Source of the DNA: Oceanococcus atlanticus
GTDB taxonomy: Bacteria > Pseudomonadota > Gammaproteobacteria > Nevskiales > Oceanococcaceae
Assembly (NCBI RefSeq): GCF_002088235.1
Contig: NZ_AQQV01000001.1
Location: forward strand, 1,054,001-1,118,000
Length of the DNA stretch: 64,000 nucleotides
Direction: 5' to 3'
Positions 33,689 through 43,697 of the stretch are shown piece by piece. The position numbers were made by a program, and so were the translations under genes. The number at the start of each line of letters is the position of its first letter. Position 1 is the stretch's first letter. The notes beneath the pieces were generated by a model that was not told the origin of the DNA, searched no databases, and saw only the letters and a program-made list of their open reading frames with translations.

Positions 33689-34555
33689 ATGAATATTTTC
33701 GAACTGCTGGAGAGCTCTCCAGCAACATGGCTGGTCCTCAGCAGCCTTGTCGGGCTGTTGATTGGCAGCTTTCTGAATGTGGTGATCAGCCGCCTGCCGC
33801 GCATGATGGAAGCAAGCTGGAAGCAGGAGTGCGCCCTGTTGCTGGATGTCGAACAGCCGGCACAGGACGCACTGACCCTGTCTCGCCCGCGCTCGCATTG
33901 CCCACAGTGCAAAACGCCGATTCGGGCCTGGCAGAACATCCCGGTGGTCAGCTTTTTGCTCCTGCGCGGGCGCTGCAATCACTGTGCAAACCCCATCCCC
34001 TGGCAATATCCGCTGGTCGAAATTGCCGCAGGCCTGATTGCGCTCTGGGCCGCATCTCACTTCGGCTACGGCTGGCAAGCCGCAACCGCAATGCTGCTGG
34101 GGTGGAGCCTGATTGCCCTGACGGTGATAGATGCACGCACACAGCTGCTGCCTGATGCGATTGTGCTGCCGCTGCTGTGGCTGGGCTTGCTGGTCAACCT
34201 TTTTGAGGTGTTCGTACCCATTGAACAGGCGGTGGCCGGGGCAATGGCCGGTTACCTCAGCCTGTGGCTGGTCTACCACGCCTTCAAGCTGCTCACCGGC
34301 AAGGAAGGTATGGGCTTTGGCGACTTCAAACTGTTCGCAGCACTGGGCGCCTGGATGGGCTGGCAGCAGCTGCCCTGGATCATTCTCGCCTCCTCTGCCG
34401 TAGGCGCCACCATTGGCATTGCGCTGATGGCGACCAAGCGCCTGCAGCAAGGGCAGCCCATGCCCTTCGGCCCTTACCTTGCAATCGCCGGCTGGCTGGC
34501 CTTTCTGTATGGCCAGGATTTCGCCGTGTGGTACTTCGGCAAGATGGCGGCATGA
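33689..34555 (+). CDS. pilD: Type IV prepilin peptidase / N-methyltransferase PilD
   Basis: A 288-residue bitopic-aspartate protease of the inner membrane. The cytoplasmic zinc module carries Cys71/Cys74 and Cys96/Cys99. The catalytic aspartates are Asp148 in TVIDARTQLLPD and Asp212 in KEGMGFGDFKL. It cleaves and N-methylates prepilins such as the two pilins here, and in this genome perhaps also Flp, as no tadV-type peptidase accompanies flp. The start at ATG 33689 gives the normal N-terminus, and a longer open frame upstream runs inside pilC. Its stop overlaps the coaE start (ATGA). Confidence 0.97.
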   Translation: MNIFELLESSPATWLVLSSLVGLLIGSFLNVVISRLPRMMEASWKQECALLLDVEQPAQDALTLSRPRSHCPQCKTPIRAWQNIPVVSFLLLRGRCNHCANPIPWQYPLVEIAAGLIALWAASHFGYGWQAATAMLLGWSLIALTVIDARTQLLPDAIVLPLLWLGLLVNLFEVFVPIEQAVAGAMAGYLSLWLVYHAFKLLTGKEGMGFGDFKLFAALGAWMGWQQLPWIILASSAVGATIGIALMATKRLQQGQPMPFGPYLAIAGWLAFLYGQDFAVWYFGKMAA

Positions 34556-35160
34556 GCCTGTGCGTCGGTCTGACCGGCGGTATCGCCAGCGGTAAAAGCA
34601 CGGTCGGAAAGCTGTTTGAGACCCTCGGCGTGCCGGTTATCGATGCCGACCAGGTGGCGCGCGATGTAGTCGCTCCAGGCTCACCGGGTTTGCGCGCGGT
34701 CGCCGAGCACTTCGGCGCCGCATTCATCACCCCGCAAGGTGAGCTGGACAGGCGACGCATGCGTGAGCATGTGTTCGCAGCCCCCGATCAGCGCAAAGTC
34801 CTGGAAAGCTTGCTCCACCCTCTCATCAGAGAGGCCTTGCGCGCGTGGCGCGATGCACTCATGACGCCCTACGGGATTCTGATGATCCCCATTCTGCGCG
34901 AGGGGGGCTTCGACAGCCTGGTCGAGCACATCGTTGTGGTCGATGTTGCGCGCGAAACGCAGCGCGAACGCCTCATGGCACGCGACGATATTGATGCGTC
35001 TCTGGCCGACAACATGCTCAATGCGCAAGCCGATCGTGCAGACCGCCTAGCCATGGCCGACGACGTGATCGACAACAGCGGCGCGCCCGACAATCTGCCC
35101 CCGCAGGTCGAAGCCCTGCATCACAAGCTGCTGAGCCTGGCCCACGCACGTCAGGTTTGA
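34552..35160 (+). CDS. coaE: Dephospho-CoA kinase
   Basis: A 202-residue enzyme that phosphorylates dephospho-CoA, the last step of coenzyme A synthesis. The P-loop GLTGGIASGKST is at residues 6-17, followed by the family motifs VIDADQVARDVV and the HPLIREALRAW lid region. ATGA overlap with pilD; pilD-coaE coupling is common in gammaproteobacteria. Normal length. Confidence 0.96.
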   Translation: MSLCVGLTGGIASGKSTVGKLFETLGVPVIDADQVARDVVAPGSPGLRAVAEHFGAAFITPQGELDRRRMREHVFAAPDQRKVLESLLHPLIREALRAWRDALMTPYGILMIPILREGGFDSLVEHIVVVDVARETQRERLMARDDIDASLADNMLNAQADRADRLAMADDVIDNSGAPDNLPPQVEALHHKLLSLAHARQV

Positions 35161-35215
35161 TCGCAGGCCGGCGAATGCGGACAATGGCCGGACGTCCCGC
35201 ACCCTCAGAGCTTTC

Positions 35216-35986
35216 GTGAGCGACACCGACATCGTCTTCGAACAACCCGTCAGCGAGCGGGTTCGCACCATGCTGCGACTGGAGCATCTGTTTGCCCAGC
35301 TCGACCATCACCGGCAGGACGAAAGCCCCTGGGGCATGCGTGCCAGCATCGTGACGCTGATCGACATTCTGAGCCTGTTCAGCCGCAATGATCTGAAAAC
35401 CGAAATCTCCCGCGAACTGGGCGAACGGCGTCAGGCACTGCTGCCTCTGCGCGATCGACCGGGTGTTGATGAGGGCCTGCTGGATGAAGCGCTGGGGCAA
35501 CTGGAATCGACCATCAGCGACATCCAGGGCTGCTCCTCGCAGCGCATCAGTCAGACCCTCAAGGACAGCGACTTTCTGCTTGCCATCATCAACCGCAGCA
35601 CGATCCCCGGCGGCACCTGCCATATCGACCTGCCACAGTTCCATCGCTGGCTTGAAGCCTCACCAACCACCAGCAGCAACGACATGGACAGCTGGCTGGG
35701 CAATCTGCGTATCTTCGAGAATGCAGTGGCGCTGTACATGCGCCTGCTGCGTCAGAGCAGCCACTGGAAAGACACCGATGCGGTTGACGGCATGTATGTG
35801 CACAGCGGCCAGGATAAATATCATCTGATTCGCCTTGCGCTGCCCCGGGGCCGCCATCTGTATCCGGAAATCAGCGCCGGCCGCCAACGTTTCTCGGTGC
35901 GTTTCATGCAGCAGGACTCGGCGCGCTCGGCAGCCGTACATCAAACTCACCCGATCCGCTTCAAACTCAGCTTATGCAGCCTGTAG
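35216..35986 (+). CDS. zapD: Cell division protein ZapD
   Basis: A 256-residue cytoplasmic protein (YacF family) that binds the C-terminus of FtsZ and bundles Z-ring filaments. Recognisable blocks are [19 protein letters not shown] at 8-26, [17 protein letters not shown], the Gly-rich [13 protein letters not shown] strand, and the C-terminal beta-domain ending PIRFKLSLC. The start is GTG at 35216. The coaE-zapD-yacG order is the classic gammaproteobacterial one. The end overlaps yacG by 13 nt. Confidence 0.95.
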   Translation: MSDTDIVFEQPVSERVRTMLRLEHLFAQLDHHRQDESPWGMRASIVTLIDILSLFSRNDLKTEISRELGERRQALLPLRDRPGVDEGLLDEALGQLESTISDIQGCSSQRISQTLKDSDFLLAIINRSTIPGGTCHIDLPQFHRWLEASPTTSSNDMDSWLGNLRIFENAVALYMRLLRQSSHWKDTDAVDGMYVHSGQDKYHLIRLALPRGRHLYPEISAGRQRFSVRFMQQDSARSAAVHQTHPIRFKLSLCSL

Positions 35987-36165
35987 CCTGCCCCCAGTGC
36001 GGCGAACCCGCCAGCCTGACGAATGACAACCCGTGGCGTCCGTTCTGCTCGGAGCGGTGCAAGATGATCGACCTGGGTGAGTGGTTCGAAGAAACCCGCA
36101 GCATTCCCAGCGAATCCCCGGACTGGGGCGATCACGGCGACGGCGAACCGCCGTCCTATCAGTAG
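35974..36165 (+). CDS. yacG: DNA gyrase inhibitor YacG
   Basis: A 63-residue zinc protein with a Cys4 finger (Cys6, Cys9, Cys25, Cys29; CPQC...FCSERC) and the conserved [11 protein letters not shown] helix, plus an acidic tail. The family binds GyrB and blocks DNA binding. The gene begins inside the end of zapD and ends 6 nt from the convergent MutT-fusion gene. I see no terminator in that gap. Confidence 0.94.
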   Translation: MQPVACPQCGEPASLTNDNPWRPFCSERCKMIDLGEWFEETRSIPSESPDWGDHGDGEPPSYQ

Positions 36166-36171
36166 CCTGAG

Positions 36172-37134
36172 CTAACGCGGGTGCTGATACGCGGAAATGC
36201 CGGCAACGCCCTGCCCACCGTGCTGAAAAACCGCCTCAGCATCCGACACCGCAAGCCCGCCCAATCCATAGCAGGGGCGGTTGGCCTGCGCCGCAAGTTG
36301 CGCGAAACCGTCCAGTCCCAGGATCTGGGCGCCCGGATGGGTCGCGGTTGCATGCACGGGGCCAATGACCAGCGCCTGGGCCCCCAGAGCGCAGGCACGC
36401 TCAAGCTCTGCTCGGTTGTGACAGGAAGCGAATAACCAGCCAGCGTCGGGCAATGCGCTGCGCTCGATGCGCTGCGCAGCAGCCGCAGTGAGATGCACAC
36501 CTGCGATGCCTGCTGTGCCTGCGGGCACGCCCTGCCAGCGATCAATCAGCAAGCCTGATCCAAGCGCGTGAAGCCTTGGCCCGGCCTGCATCGCCAGCGC
36601 CGTGTAAGCCTCCTCGGACAGACGCGGCGCACGCAAACGGATCAGCCGGTGCCCATCCGCAGCCAGACGCAGCAGATCAGCCAATAGCGCATCAGCGTCC
36701 GCTCGATCAGCCGTAATGGGCAACGCGCACGGCAGTTTCAGGGCATCGATGATCGGCCCATCAGCCTCGAGCACATCGTAGCTTTCCATTTCGGCGGGCT
36801 GCACCCAGGCCAGGGCCTGATTTTCCAGCCCTTCGGCCTGCCCCGCCCAGGCCTCGACCAGCCAGGTATCCAGTTCCACGGTGCGCTCGGTGTAGGCGTG
36901 GCGCAAACACAGCAGAGGCCGGGCACTTTGCACACGCACGCCGATTTCCTCAGCCAGTTCGCGCTCCAGCGCCTCACGCGGTGATTCTCCGGCCTCGATT
37001 TTTCCGCCGGGAAATTCCCAGCGTCCTGCCGCAATTTTGCCCGCCGGGCGCTGGGCCAGCAGCACCGCACCATCGGCACGACGCAACACGCCTGCCGCCA
37101 CACGAACCACCGACCGTGGAGCCCCGGCTGCCAC
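36172..37134 (-). CDS. MutT Nudix hydrolase fused to a thiamine-phosphate-synthase-like domain
   Basis: About 320 residues. The N-terminal Nudix domain (about 8-130) has the metal-binding box GKIEAGESPREALERELA followed by EEIG, and begins VVRVAAGVLRRADGAVLLAQRP, as in MutT (split here at the conserved Gly). The C-terminal domain (about 140-320) is a TIM-barrel resembling ThiE, with GVHLTAAAAQ, SCHNRAELERACALGAQALVIGPV (quoted in part) and the PCYGLGGLAVSDAEAV end. MutT removes oxidised purine nucleotides such as 8-oxo-dGTP; the ThiE-like half in this common gammaproteobacterial fusion has no proven role. The start is placed at GTG 37134, 2 nt after the argJ stop. Confidence 0.85.
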   Translation of the reverse strand: MAAGAPRSVVRVAAGVLRRADGAVLLAQRPAGKIAAGRWEFPGGKIEAGESPREALERELAEEIGVRVQSARPLLCLRHAYTERTVELDTWLVEAWAGQAEGLENQALAWVQPAEMESYDVLEADGPIIDALKLPCALPITADRADADALLADLLRLAADGHRLIRLRAPRLSEEAYTALAMQAGPRLHALGSGLLIDRWQGVPAGTAGIAGVHLTAAAAQRIERSALPDAGWLFASCHNRAELERACALGAQALVIGPVHATATHPGAQILGLDGFAQLAAQANRPCYGLGGLAVSDAEAVFQHGGQGVAGISAYQHPR

Positions 37135-37136
37135 GA

Positions 37137-38357
37137 TCAGCTGCGGTATTCGGCGTTGATCTTGACGTAGTCGTAGCTGTAATCGCAGGTCCACACCGTG
37201 GCGCTGCTGTCGCCTCGCCCCAGGACCACCTGAATGCAATACTCCGACTTGCCGGCCACTGCGGCGCCGCGCGCCTCGCTGTAGTCCGGATCGGGTTCGC
37301 CACCACGAATCAGACACACGTCATCGAGGTACAGGTTGACCAGGCTCAGATCGAGCGCCTCAAGGCCACTGCGACCGACCGCTGCCAGAATGCGCCCCCA
37401 GTTCGGATCACCCGCAAAGGCGGCGGTTTTCACCAACGGCGACTGCGCCACGGTGTACGCAACCTGGCGTGCTTCCTCAACGCTGGCCGCCGCCCCCACC
37501 TCAACCCGGATAAAACGGGTCGCGCCCTCAGCATCCCTGACGCAGGCCTGCGCCAACCACACGCAGACCTCACGCAATGCATCGCGCAGTACCGGCAATG
37601 CCGAACTTTCGGCCGTCAAAGGCGCATGCCCGGCTGTGCCGGTGGCCGCAACGATGCAGGCATCGTTGGTCGAGGTATCCCCGTCCACGGTGATGGCGTT
37701 GAATGACTCGGCCACAACTTCATTGAGCAATGCCTGCAGGACACCGGACTCGACCACGGCATCCGTCGCCACAAAGGCGAGCATGGTGGCCATGTCAGGC
37801 CGGATCATGCCCGCGCCCTTGGCGATACCGGTGACGGTGACCGTGCGCCCATCGATCTGGCACTGCCGCGAAATCCCTTTGGGCACGGTATCGGTGGTCA
37901 TGATCGCGCGGGCGACCGCGTCCCAGCCGTTGGCGTCCAGCGCGCCAGCCAGTATCGGTAATGCGCGCGCAAACGGCTCGACCGGCAGTGCCTGACCGAT
38001 CACCCCGGTGGACAACGGCAGTACCGCCTCGGTATCCACATCCAGCGCATCCGCGGCCAGCGCGCAACTGCGCCGCGCGGCATCCAGACCGGCCTGACCA
38101 GTCCCCGCGTTGGCGTTGCCAGCGTTGATGAGCAGCGCACGCGCCTCGGCTGTGCCGGCCAGATGCTCGCGGCACACCACCACAGGCGCGGCGCAAAAGG
38201 CATTGCGCGTAAACACACCGGCGACCTGACTGCCCGACGCCAGATGAATCAAAACCAGATCATCGCGACCGCGATAACGAATACCCGCAGCCGTGCAGGA
38301 CAAGCTGACCCCGGGAACCGGTTTGAGCCCCTCGGCAGGCTTCAGATTGACCGGCAT
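37137..38357 (-). CDS. argJ: Bifunctional ornithine acetyltransferase / N-acetylglutamate synthase
   Basis: A 406-residue enzyme that recycles the acetyl group in arginine synthesis and can also acetylate glutamate. It is made as a precursor that cleaves itself before Thr191 in the motif GMIRPDMATMLAF. Further family blocks are PLSTGVIGQALP, TTDTVPKG and TVDGDTSTND. The ATG at 38357 is 5 nt after the secA stop and starts the normal MPVNLKPAEGLKPVPGV sequence; an open frame upstream runs in secA. Cotranscription with secA and the Nudix fusion is likely from spacing. Confidence 0.96.
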   Translation of the reverse strand: MPVNLKPAEGLKPVPGVSLSCTAAGIRYRGRDDLVLIHLASGSQVAGVFTRNAFCAAPVVVCREHLAGTAEARALLINAGNANAGTGQAGLDAARRSCALAADALDVDTEAVLPLSTGVIGQALPVEPFARALPILAGALDANGWDAVARAIMTTDTVPKGISRQCQIDGRTVTVTGIAKGAGMIRPDMATMLAFVATDAVVESGVLQALLNEVVAESFNAITVDGDTSTNDACIVAATGTAGHAPLTAESSALPVLRDALREVCVWLAQACVRDAEGATRFIRVEVGAAASVEEARQVAYTVAQSPLVKTAAFAGDPNWGRILAAVGRSGLEALDLSLVNLYLDDVCLIRGGEPDPDYSEARGAAVAGKSEYCIQVVLGRGDSSATVWTCDYSYDYVKINAEYRS

Positions 38358-38361
38358 ATGA

Positions 38362-41130
38362 TCAGCTGAGCTTGCCGTGGCACTGCTTGTATTTCTTGCC
38401 CGAGCCACACGGACACGGCTCATTGCGCCCGACCTTGCGCTCCTGCCGCTCGAAGGTCTCCGGCTTGGCCGGTGGCGGCGGACGACGCTGCACCTTGACG
38501 CGCTGCTGAGGCGCTGCACCCGGCGCCGCTGCCTGGCCCGGCTGTGGCGCAGGCGCAGCCTCACCACCACTCAGGGCACTTTCGGCCTCGGCATGCTCGA
38601 AATGCATCTCGCGCTCACGTCGTGCCTGCTCAACCCGCTCGATATCTTCCGGCTGCTGAATGCGCACCTTGCTGACGATGCTCACGACCTCTTGCTTATA
38701 GCGATCAAGCAACTCGGTGAACATGCCAAACGCTTCACGCTTGTATTCCTGCTTGGGATCCTTCTGCGCGTAACCACGCAGGTGAATACCCTTGCGCAGG
38801 TAATCCATCGCTGCCAGATGCTCGCGCCACAAGGTATCAAGCACCTGCAGCATGATCGCTTTCTCGAAGTTGTCGAGCGACTCATCACCAGCCTGCTCAC
38901 GCTTGCTGCGGTATTCCTGATCAAGCAGATCCAGGATGCGCTTGATCATGCCTTCGTCGGAGAGGGATTTGTCCTCATCCAGCCAGGCCTGCAAATTGAC
39001 CTCGCAGGCGTACTCACGGGCCAGCACATCCTGTAATTCATCCAGCCGCCACAGTTCTTCGGCGCTGCCACGCGGCACGTAGGTGCGCACAAGCTGCTCA
39101 ATCACATCTTCGCGCAGCTGAGTGATCATCTCGCTGAGCGATTCGTCACCCAGCAGCGACTCACGCATGTCGTAAACCACACGACGCTGGTCGTTGGCAA
39201 CGTTGTCGTATTCCAGCAGGTTCTTGCGGATATCGAAGTTGTGCGCCTCAACCTTGCGTTGCGCCGTTTCGATCGAACGGGTTACCCAGCGGTGTTCGAT
39301 GGCTTCGCCCTTTTCCATGCCCAGGCCCTGGAGCATGCCGCGCAGACGCGGGGGCGTGAAGATGCGCATCAGGTTGTCGTCCAGCGACAAATAGAAGCGG
39401 GTGCGCCCCGGATCACCTTGACGCCCGGATCGACCACGCAGCTGGTTGTCGATACGGCGTGATTCGTGCCGCTCGGAACCGACCACAAAGAGCCCGCCGG
39501 CAGAGATCACCTTCTCGTGACGCTTGCGCCAGTTGCGCTCGGCCTCTTTACGCTCCTCCGCCGCATCTGGCGACAGGGCGTCGAGCTCTGAATCGAGATT
39601 GCCGCCCAGCACGATGTCGGTCCCGCGACCGGCCATGTTGGTGGCAATGGTGACCACGCCGGGACGTCCGGCCTGGGCCACGATATCGGCCTCACGCTCA
39701 TGTTGCTTGGCGTTGAGGACCTCATGTTTGATCTTGCGCCGATTGAGCTCGGCCGAGAGGATTTCCGAGGTTTCGATCGATGCGGTACCCACCAGCACCG
39801 GCTGTCCGCGATCGCAGGCATCCTGGATGTCCTGGGCAATCGCGTCGTACTTTTCCGCAGCCGTCATGAACACCTGGTCGGGCAGGTCTTCACGCACCAT
39901 GGGCTTGTTGGTCGGAATCACGACCACTTCCAGACCGTAAATCTGCTGGAACTCGAAGGCCTCGGTGTCGGCGGTGCCGGTCATGCCGGACAGCTTGTCG
40001 TAGAGGCGGAAATAATTCTGGAAGGTGATCGATGCCAGGGTCTGGTTTTCCTGCTGGATCTGCACCCCTTCCTTGGCTTCTACCGCCTGATGCAGCCCAT
40101 CGGACCAACGCCGCCCCGGCATCATGCGCCCGGTGAACTCATCGATGATAACGACCTGGCCGTTGCGCACGATGTATTCGACATCGCGGTGGTAGCAGGC
40201 ATGCGCCCGCAACGCGGCCATCGCATGGTGCATCAAAATGATGTTCGAGGCGTCGTAGAGCGAGCCTTCGCTGAGCAAACCCGCTTTCTCGAACAGCTCC
40301 TCAAGGGCCGCGTGGCCGTCCTCACTGAGCTGGATCTGCTTGGTTTTCTCATCGACGAAGTAGTGGCCCTCGGCCTCTTCGTCGTCCTGGCGCTTGAGCT
40401 GCGGCACCAGGGTGTTCATCTTGCGATAAACCTCGGGATTGTCGTCGGTCGGCCCGGAGATGATCAGCGGCGTACGCGCCTCGTCGATCAGGATGGAATC
40501 GACTTCATCGACAATGGCGAAGGCCTGACCGCGTTGCACGCGATCTTGCAGGCGAAACGCCATGTTGTCGCGCAGGTAATCAAAGCCGAATTCGTTATTG
40601 GTGCCGTAGGTGATGTCGGCGGCGTAGGCAGCACGCTTTTCCTCGTTGTTCTGGCCATGCACCACCACGCCGGTGGTGAGTCCGAGAAATCCGTACAGCC
40701 GCCCCATCCAGTCAGCATCACGCTTGGCCAGATAATCATTGACCGTAACCACGTGAACGCCGTCACCGGGCAAAGCATTGAGGTAGGCGGCCAGCGTCGC
40801 AACCAGGGTCTTACCCTCACCGGTGCGCATCTCGGAAATCTTGCCCTGGTTAAGCACCGCTGCGCCGATCAGCTGCACGTCGAAATGGCGCATGCCCAGG
40901 ACACGTTTACCGGCCTCCCGCACCACGGCGAAGGCTTCGGGCATCAAGGCGTCGAGCTTCTCACCCTTGTCGAGCCGCTCACGAAACTCCTGAGTTTTCG
41001 CTTTCAGCGCATCGTCGCTGAGTTGGCGGATGCTGTCTTCCAGGGCATTGGTCTTGTCGACCATGGGCTGCAGGCGGTTCAGCAAACGCTGGTTGCGGCT
41101 GCCGAATACCTTGCTGAAAAAATTGGCCAT
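38362..41130 (-). CDS. secA: Preprotein translocase ATPase SecA
   Basis: A 922-residue motor for the Sec pathway. Nucleotide-binding domain 1 has Walker A MRTGEGKT and a [14 protein letters not shown] block. A preprotein cross-linking domain, NBD2 ([13 protein letters not shown]) and helical scaffold follow. There is a Gln/Ala/Pro-rich linker, then the C-terminal zinc-binding SEC-C tail [14 protein letters not shown] that contacts SecB and lipids. Length is typical. It lies between the M23 peptidase gene (154 nt upstream) and argJ (5 nt downstream). Confidence 0.98.
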   Translation of the reverse strand: MANFFSKVFGSRNQRLLNRLQPMVDKTNALEDSIRQLSDDALKAKTQEFRERLDKGEKLDALMPEAFAVVREAGKRVLGMRHFDVQLIGAAVLNQGKISEMRTGEGKTLVATLAAYLNALPGDGVHVVTVNDYLAKRDADWMGRLYGFLGLTTGVVVHGQNNEEKRAAYAADITYGTNNEFGFDYLRDNMAFRLQDRVQRGQAFAIVDEVDSILIDEARTPLIISGPTDDNPEVYRKMNTLVPQLKRQDDEEAEGHYFVDEKTKQIQLSEDGHAALEELFEKAGLLSEGSLYDASNIILMHHAMAALRAHACYHRDVEYIVRNGQVVIIDEFTGRMMPGRRWSDGLHQAVEAKEGVQIQQENQTLASITFQNYFRLYDKLSGMTGTADTEAFEFQQIYGLEVVVIPTNKPMVREDLPDQVFMTAAEKYDAIAQDIQDACDRGQPVLVGTASIETSEILSAELNRRKIKHEVLNAKQHEREADIVAQAGRPGVVTIATNMAGRGTDIVLGGNLDSELDALSPDAAEERKEAERNWRKRHEKVISAGGLFVVGSERHESRRIDNQLRGRSGRQGDPGRTRFYLSLDDNLMRIFTPPRLRGMLQGLGMEKGEAIEHRWVTRSIETAQRKVEAHNFDIRKNLLEYDNVANDQRRVVYDMRESLLGDESLSEMITQLREDVIEQLVRTYVPRGSAEELWRLDELQDVLAREYACEVNLQAWLDEDKSLSDEGMIKRILDLLDQEYRSKREQAGDESLDNFEKAIMLQVLDTLWREHLAAMDYLRKGIHLRGYAQKDPKQEYKREAFGMFTELLDRYKQEVVSIVSKVRIQQPEDIERVEQARREREMHFEHAEAESALSGGEAAPAPQPGQAAAPGAAPQQRVKVQRRPPPPAKPETFERQERKVGRNEPCPCGSGKKYKQCHGKLS

Positions 41131-41284
41131 GAGAGTCTTTGCTGAAAACGCGAAAGGCCCGCCAAGGAATGACCGGCCCTAAAAAGGGTCAATGATAACG
41201 TGGATTTGCCGACGTCACCGAACGTGAACCTCGGAGCCAACCATCATTGGGGTGAATTACGCCCAGGCAAGCCCGGCGTGGGCG

Positions 41285-42199
41285 CTACTTCTGGCTGATG
41301 TACTGATACGGGTCGATGCGCCGGCCATCCACCAGCACTTCGAAATGCACATGCGAGCCTGTTGCGCGGCCGGATTTGCCGACCAGGGCAATGGCCTGAC
41401 CTTTAACCACGCGATCACCAATACGCACTAAATTACGGCTGTTGTGCGCGTATCGCGTGACGTAGCCGTTGCCATGATTGATTTCGACGATACGCCCGTA
41501 CCCGGAGCGCTGACCGGAAAACGAAACCACGCCTCCGGCCACAGCCAGAATGTCCGTGCCCGACAGGGCAGCGAAATCCATGCCGGTGTGCCGGGTGCGC
41601 CGGCCCGTGAACGGGTCGGTACGGGTGCCGAACAAGGACGAGATGAAGCCACGCTTGACCGGCCATCCTGACGGATACTGCTGAGAATGCAGCTGACTGA
41701 CCAGGAGCAGATGCTCAAGAATATCCAACTGCCGCTCTTTCAGCTCCAGCTGCATATCCAGGTCATCCAGTGCCACATGCTCCGGCGCGATCACCTCGTC
41801 ACCGGGATCTGCCGGACCACCCAGAGCAGGCTCGGCATCAAAATTGAATTCATCGCTGCTGAGTTGCGCAATTTCAGTCAGCTTGCGCCCGGCCGCGTTG
41901 AGACGCGTGATTTCAGCCTGCATGCGCCCCAGCCGCCGTGCGACCGCCACTTGATTGGCGGCCATCTGGCGGCGGCTTTCCTCAAGCCGCGCGCGCTGCT
42001 CGGCAAGCGCAGGTCGCAAATCCTCGATGTGGTCCAGCGAAAGCCCGGTGTGGGCAACGGCGGGTGCGCTTGCGCGCCCCAGCGTGAAGGCCGCTGCCAC
42101 GAGCAACACCAGTACCACCGAGGCACTGACAATCAAGGCACGCGACGACAGACCGCCCAGGCCTTCGACCTTGATTTGTTTAACCGATACACTGCTCAT
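41285..42199 (-). CDS. Membrane-anchored M23 (LytM-type) metallopeptidase
   Basis: A 304-residue protein with one N-terminal transmembrane helix (about 22-42), a periplasmic coiled coil (about 55-115) and a C-terminal LytM domain (about 190-300). The zinc ligands are present: the first His/Asp in RHTGMDFAA and the HVHFEV motif, so it looks catalytically competent, unlike EnvC/NlpD activators. A cell-wall endopeptidase or amidase regulator is expected. This gene sits between secA and lpxC in many gammaproteobacteria. It starts divergently from the dciA-like gene. Confidence 0.88.
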   Translation of the reverse strand: MSSVSVKQIKVEGLGGLSSRALIVSASVVLVLLVAAAFTLGRASAPAVAHTGLSLDHIEDLRPALAEQRARLEESRRQMAANQVAVARRLGRMQAEITRLNAAGRKLTEIAQLSSDEFNFDAEPALGGPADPGDEVIAPEHVALDDLDMQLELKERQLDILEHLLLVSQLHSQQYPSGWPVKRGFISSLFGTRTDPFTGRRTRHTGMDFAALSGTDILAVAGGVVSFSGQRSGYGRIVEINHGNGYVTRYAHNSRNLVRIGDRVVKGQAIALVGKSGRATGSHVHFEVLVDGRRIDPYQYISQK

Positions 42200-42246
42200 T
42201 GTTGCGGGTATCTCCCGAACCCTTCATTTCAGCAAACAGGACCACG

Positions 42247-42591
42247 TTGGCACGTCAACACCAATTCTCTGATCTCACACGCCTTGCGATGTCAGATCTT
42301 TGGTCAAAGGTGGACCTGCACTGCCGCATCCAGTCCTTGCTGGAAACACGCTTGCCACGCGCCTTTATTGGCCATGTGCAGGTAGCGTGCATAGACGGCG
42401 ACCGGTTGGTGCTATGCACCGATTCCCCCCTGTGGTCGTCTGATTTACGTTATCGAAGTGCCCTTATCCTCAAAAGCGTAAATTCTTGCTACGGGCTTAA
42501 TTTAAGCCAATGCAAAATCCTCGTGCGCCCCCAAGCCTTTCGACATAACCCGGTGCCCTCTAAACCGCCGCCAAACCCGGCGCGTAGCTGA
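42247..42591 (+). CDS. dciA: DciA-like (DUF721) protein, probable replicative-helicase operator
   Basis: About 114 residues with the DUF721 pattern: a helix [20 protein letters not shown] (quoted at the limit), a short strand [18 protein letters not shown], then [13 protein letters not shown] and a basic, Pro-rich tail. In Pseudomonas, DciA interacts with the DnaB helicase and is needed for replication initiation in bacteria lacking DnaC, and its gene lies next to lpxC. I place the start at TTG 42247 because AGGA lies about 6 nt upstream; an earlier TTG at 42199 is also in frame. It is the only plus-strand gene between 36165 and 61470, and its last 32 nt overlap the end of lpxC on the other strand. 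Confidence 0.72.
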   Translation: MARQHQFSDLTRLAMSDLWSKVDLHCRIQSLLETRLPRAFIGHVQVACIDGDRLVLCTDSPLWSSDLRYRSALILKSVNSCYGLNLSQCKILVRPQAFRHNPVPSKPPPNPARS

Positions 42592-43471
42592 TTGGTGCGG
42601 TTTCCAGGTCGTCGTATGTGACGATGTCAAAAGCCTGCTGGTCAGCAAGCAATGCCTGTGCCAGCTGATTGTTGAGGCCATGCCCGGACTTATAGCCGGT
42701 ATAAGCCCCAACGATGCCATACCCCATGAGATAAAGGTCACCAATGGCATCAAGAATCTTATGACGAACAAACTCGTCGTCGTAACGCAAGCCGTCTTCA
42801 TTCAGAACACGGTAGTCATCCAGCACGATGGCATTGTCCAAACTGCCTCCGAGTGCCAAATTGTGTGAACGCAGATATTCGATGTCGCGCATGAATCCGA
42901 AGGTGCGCGCACGGCTGACTTCGCGCACATAACTGGTGCTACCGAAATCAATGCTGGCGCGCTGAACACCATCGGTGAATACCGGGTGGTCAAACTCAAT
43001 CGCGAAATCCACCTTGAAACCGTCATACGGCTCAAAGCGTGCCCATTTGTCACCGTCGCTTACCGTGACCGGGTTTTTGATGCGAATCAGCTTTTTGGCC
43101 GCGGCTTGCTCGGCAATGCCCGCGGACTGAATCAGGAATACGAATGGACCGGCGCTGCCGTCCATGATCGGCACTTCCGGCGAAGACAATTCGATATAGA
43201 CATTGTCGATGCCCAGCCCGGCCAACGCCGACATCAGATGTTCGATCGTGGCCACGCGCACACCGCCGTGATCCAGCGCGGTGCACAGGGTCGTGTCTTT
43301 GACCAAGGTGGCATCGGCCGGCACATCAACAACCGGATTGAGGTCCATGCGACGGAACACAATCCCGGTGTCCACCGGTGCGGGCTTAAGATGCAGTGAC
43401 ACTTTGTCACCCGAGTGCAAACCCACGCCCGTTGCGCGAATGTCACTTTGCAAAGTTCGTTGTTTGAGCAT
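42560..43471 (-). CDS. lpxC: UDP-3-O-acyl-N-acetylglucosamine deacetylase
   Basis: A 303-residue zinc amidase, the committed step of lipid A synthesis. Zinc ligands His78 (TIEHLMSAL), His237 and Asp241 ([12 protein letters not shown]) and the catalytic His264 (KSGHGLNN) are all in canonical positions. An AGGAG lies 10 nt before the ATG. A strong sigma-70 promoter is found about 100 nt upstream, and a terminator separates it from ftsZ, so it can be expressed independently of the dcw cluster. The 3' end overlaps dciA. Confidence 0.97.
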   Translation of the reverse strand: MLKQRTLQSDIRATGVGLHSGDKVSLHLKPAPVDTGIVFRRMDLNPVVDVPADATLVKDTTLCTALDHGGVRVATIEHLMSALAGLGIDNVYIELSSPEVPIMDGSAGPFVFLIQSAGIAEQAAAKKLIRIKNPVTVSDGDKWARFEPYDGFKVDFAIEFDHPVFTDGVQRASIDFGSTSYVREVSRARTFGFMRDIEYLRSHNLALGGSLDNAIVLDDYRVLNEDGLRYDDEFVRHKILDAIGDLYLMGYGIVGAYTGYKSGHGLNNQLAQALLADQQAFDIVTYDDLETAPISYAPGLAAV

Positions 43472-43566
43472 CGGGAATGATCTCCTGGGTCGACCGCCTG
43501 CCGGCCGATTTTCGCCCTGCGCGCTACGCCAATAGACGCGGCGCGCAGAGATTTGGTTCCGAGCAT

Positions 43567-43595
43567 ACTATATAATTTGTTGTGCATCGCAACAA
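43567..43595 (-). promoter_or_regulatory. Sigma-70 promoter of lpxC
   Basis: On the minus strand, -35 TTGTTG (43590-43595) and -10 TATAGT (43567-43572) are separated by exactly 17 nt. Transcription should start near 43560, giving a leader of about 90 nt to the lpxC ATG at 43471. Confidence 0.78.
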
Positions 43596-43597
43596 AT
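43575..43597. promoter_or_regulatory. Dyad overlapping the lpxC -35 element
   Basis: ATTTGTTG (43575-43582) and CAACAAAT (43590-43597) form a perfect 8-bp inverted repeat with a 7-nt centre. It covers the -35 and most of the spacer of the lpxC promoter, so it could be an operator. No regulator is known to me for this site. Confidence 0.45.
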
Positions 43598-43697
43598 CAA
43601 GCATTTTCGAACGCGCAATCAGGTAGTTATGCGGAACATCTCATCCGCTTTCCTAACCACGCGCCCCAAATTCGGGCAGCCGCGCACCTTAGCACAA

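Noticed and set aside
39700-41145. 481-codon open frame on the plus strand
   Set aside because: It is antisense to secA in the mirrored codon frame; His/Val/Gln-rich composition with no domain. A by-product of the GC-rich third positions of secA.
41131-41284. Imperfect hairpin (AGGGCCGG / CGGGCCTTT) between the M23 gene and secA
   Set aside because: A central G-G mismatch, long loop and weak T-run; could be an attenuator or chance, not supported enough.
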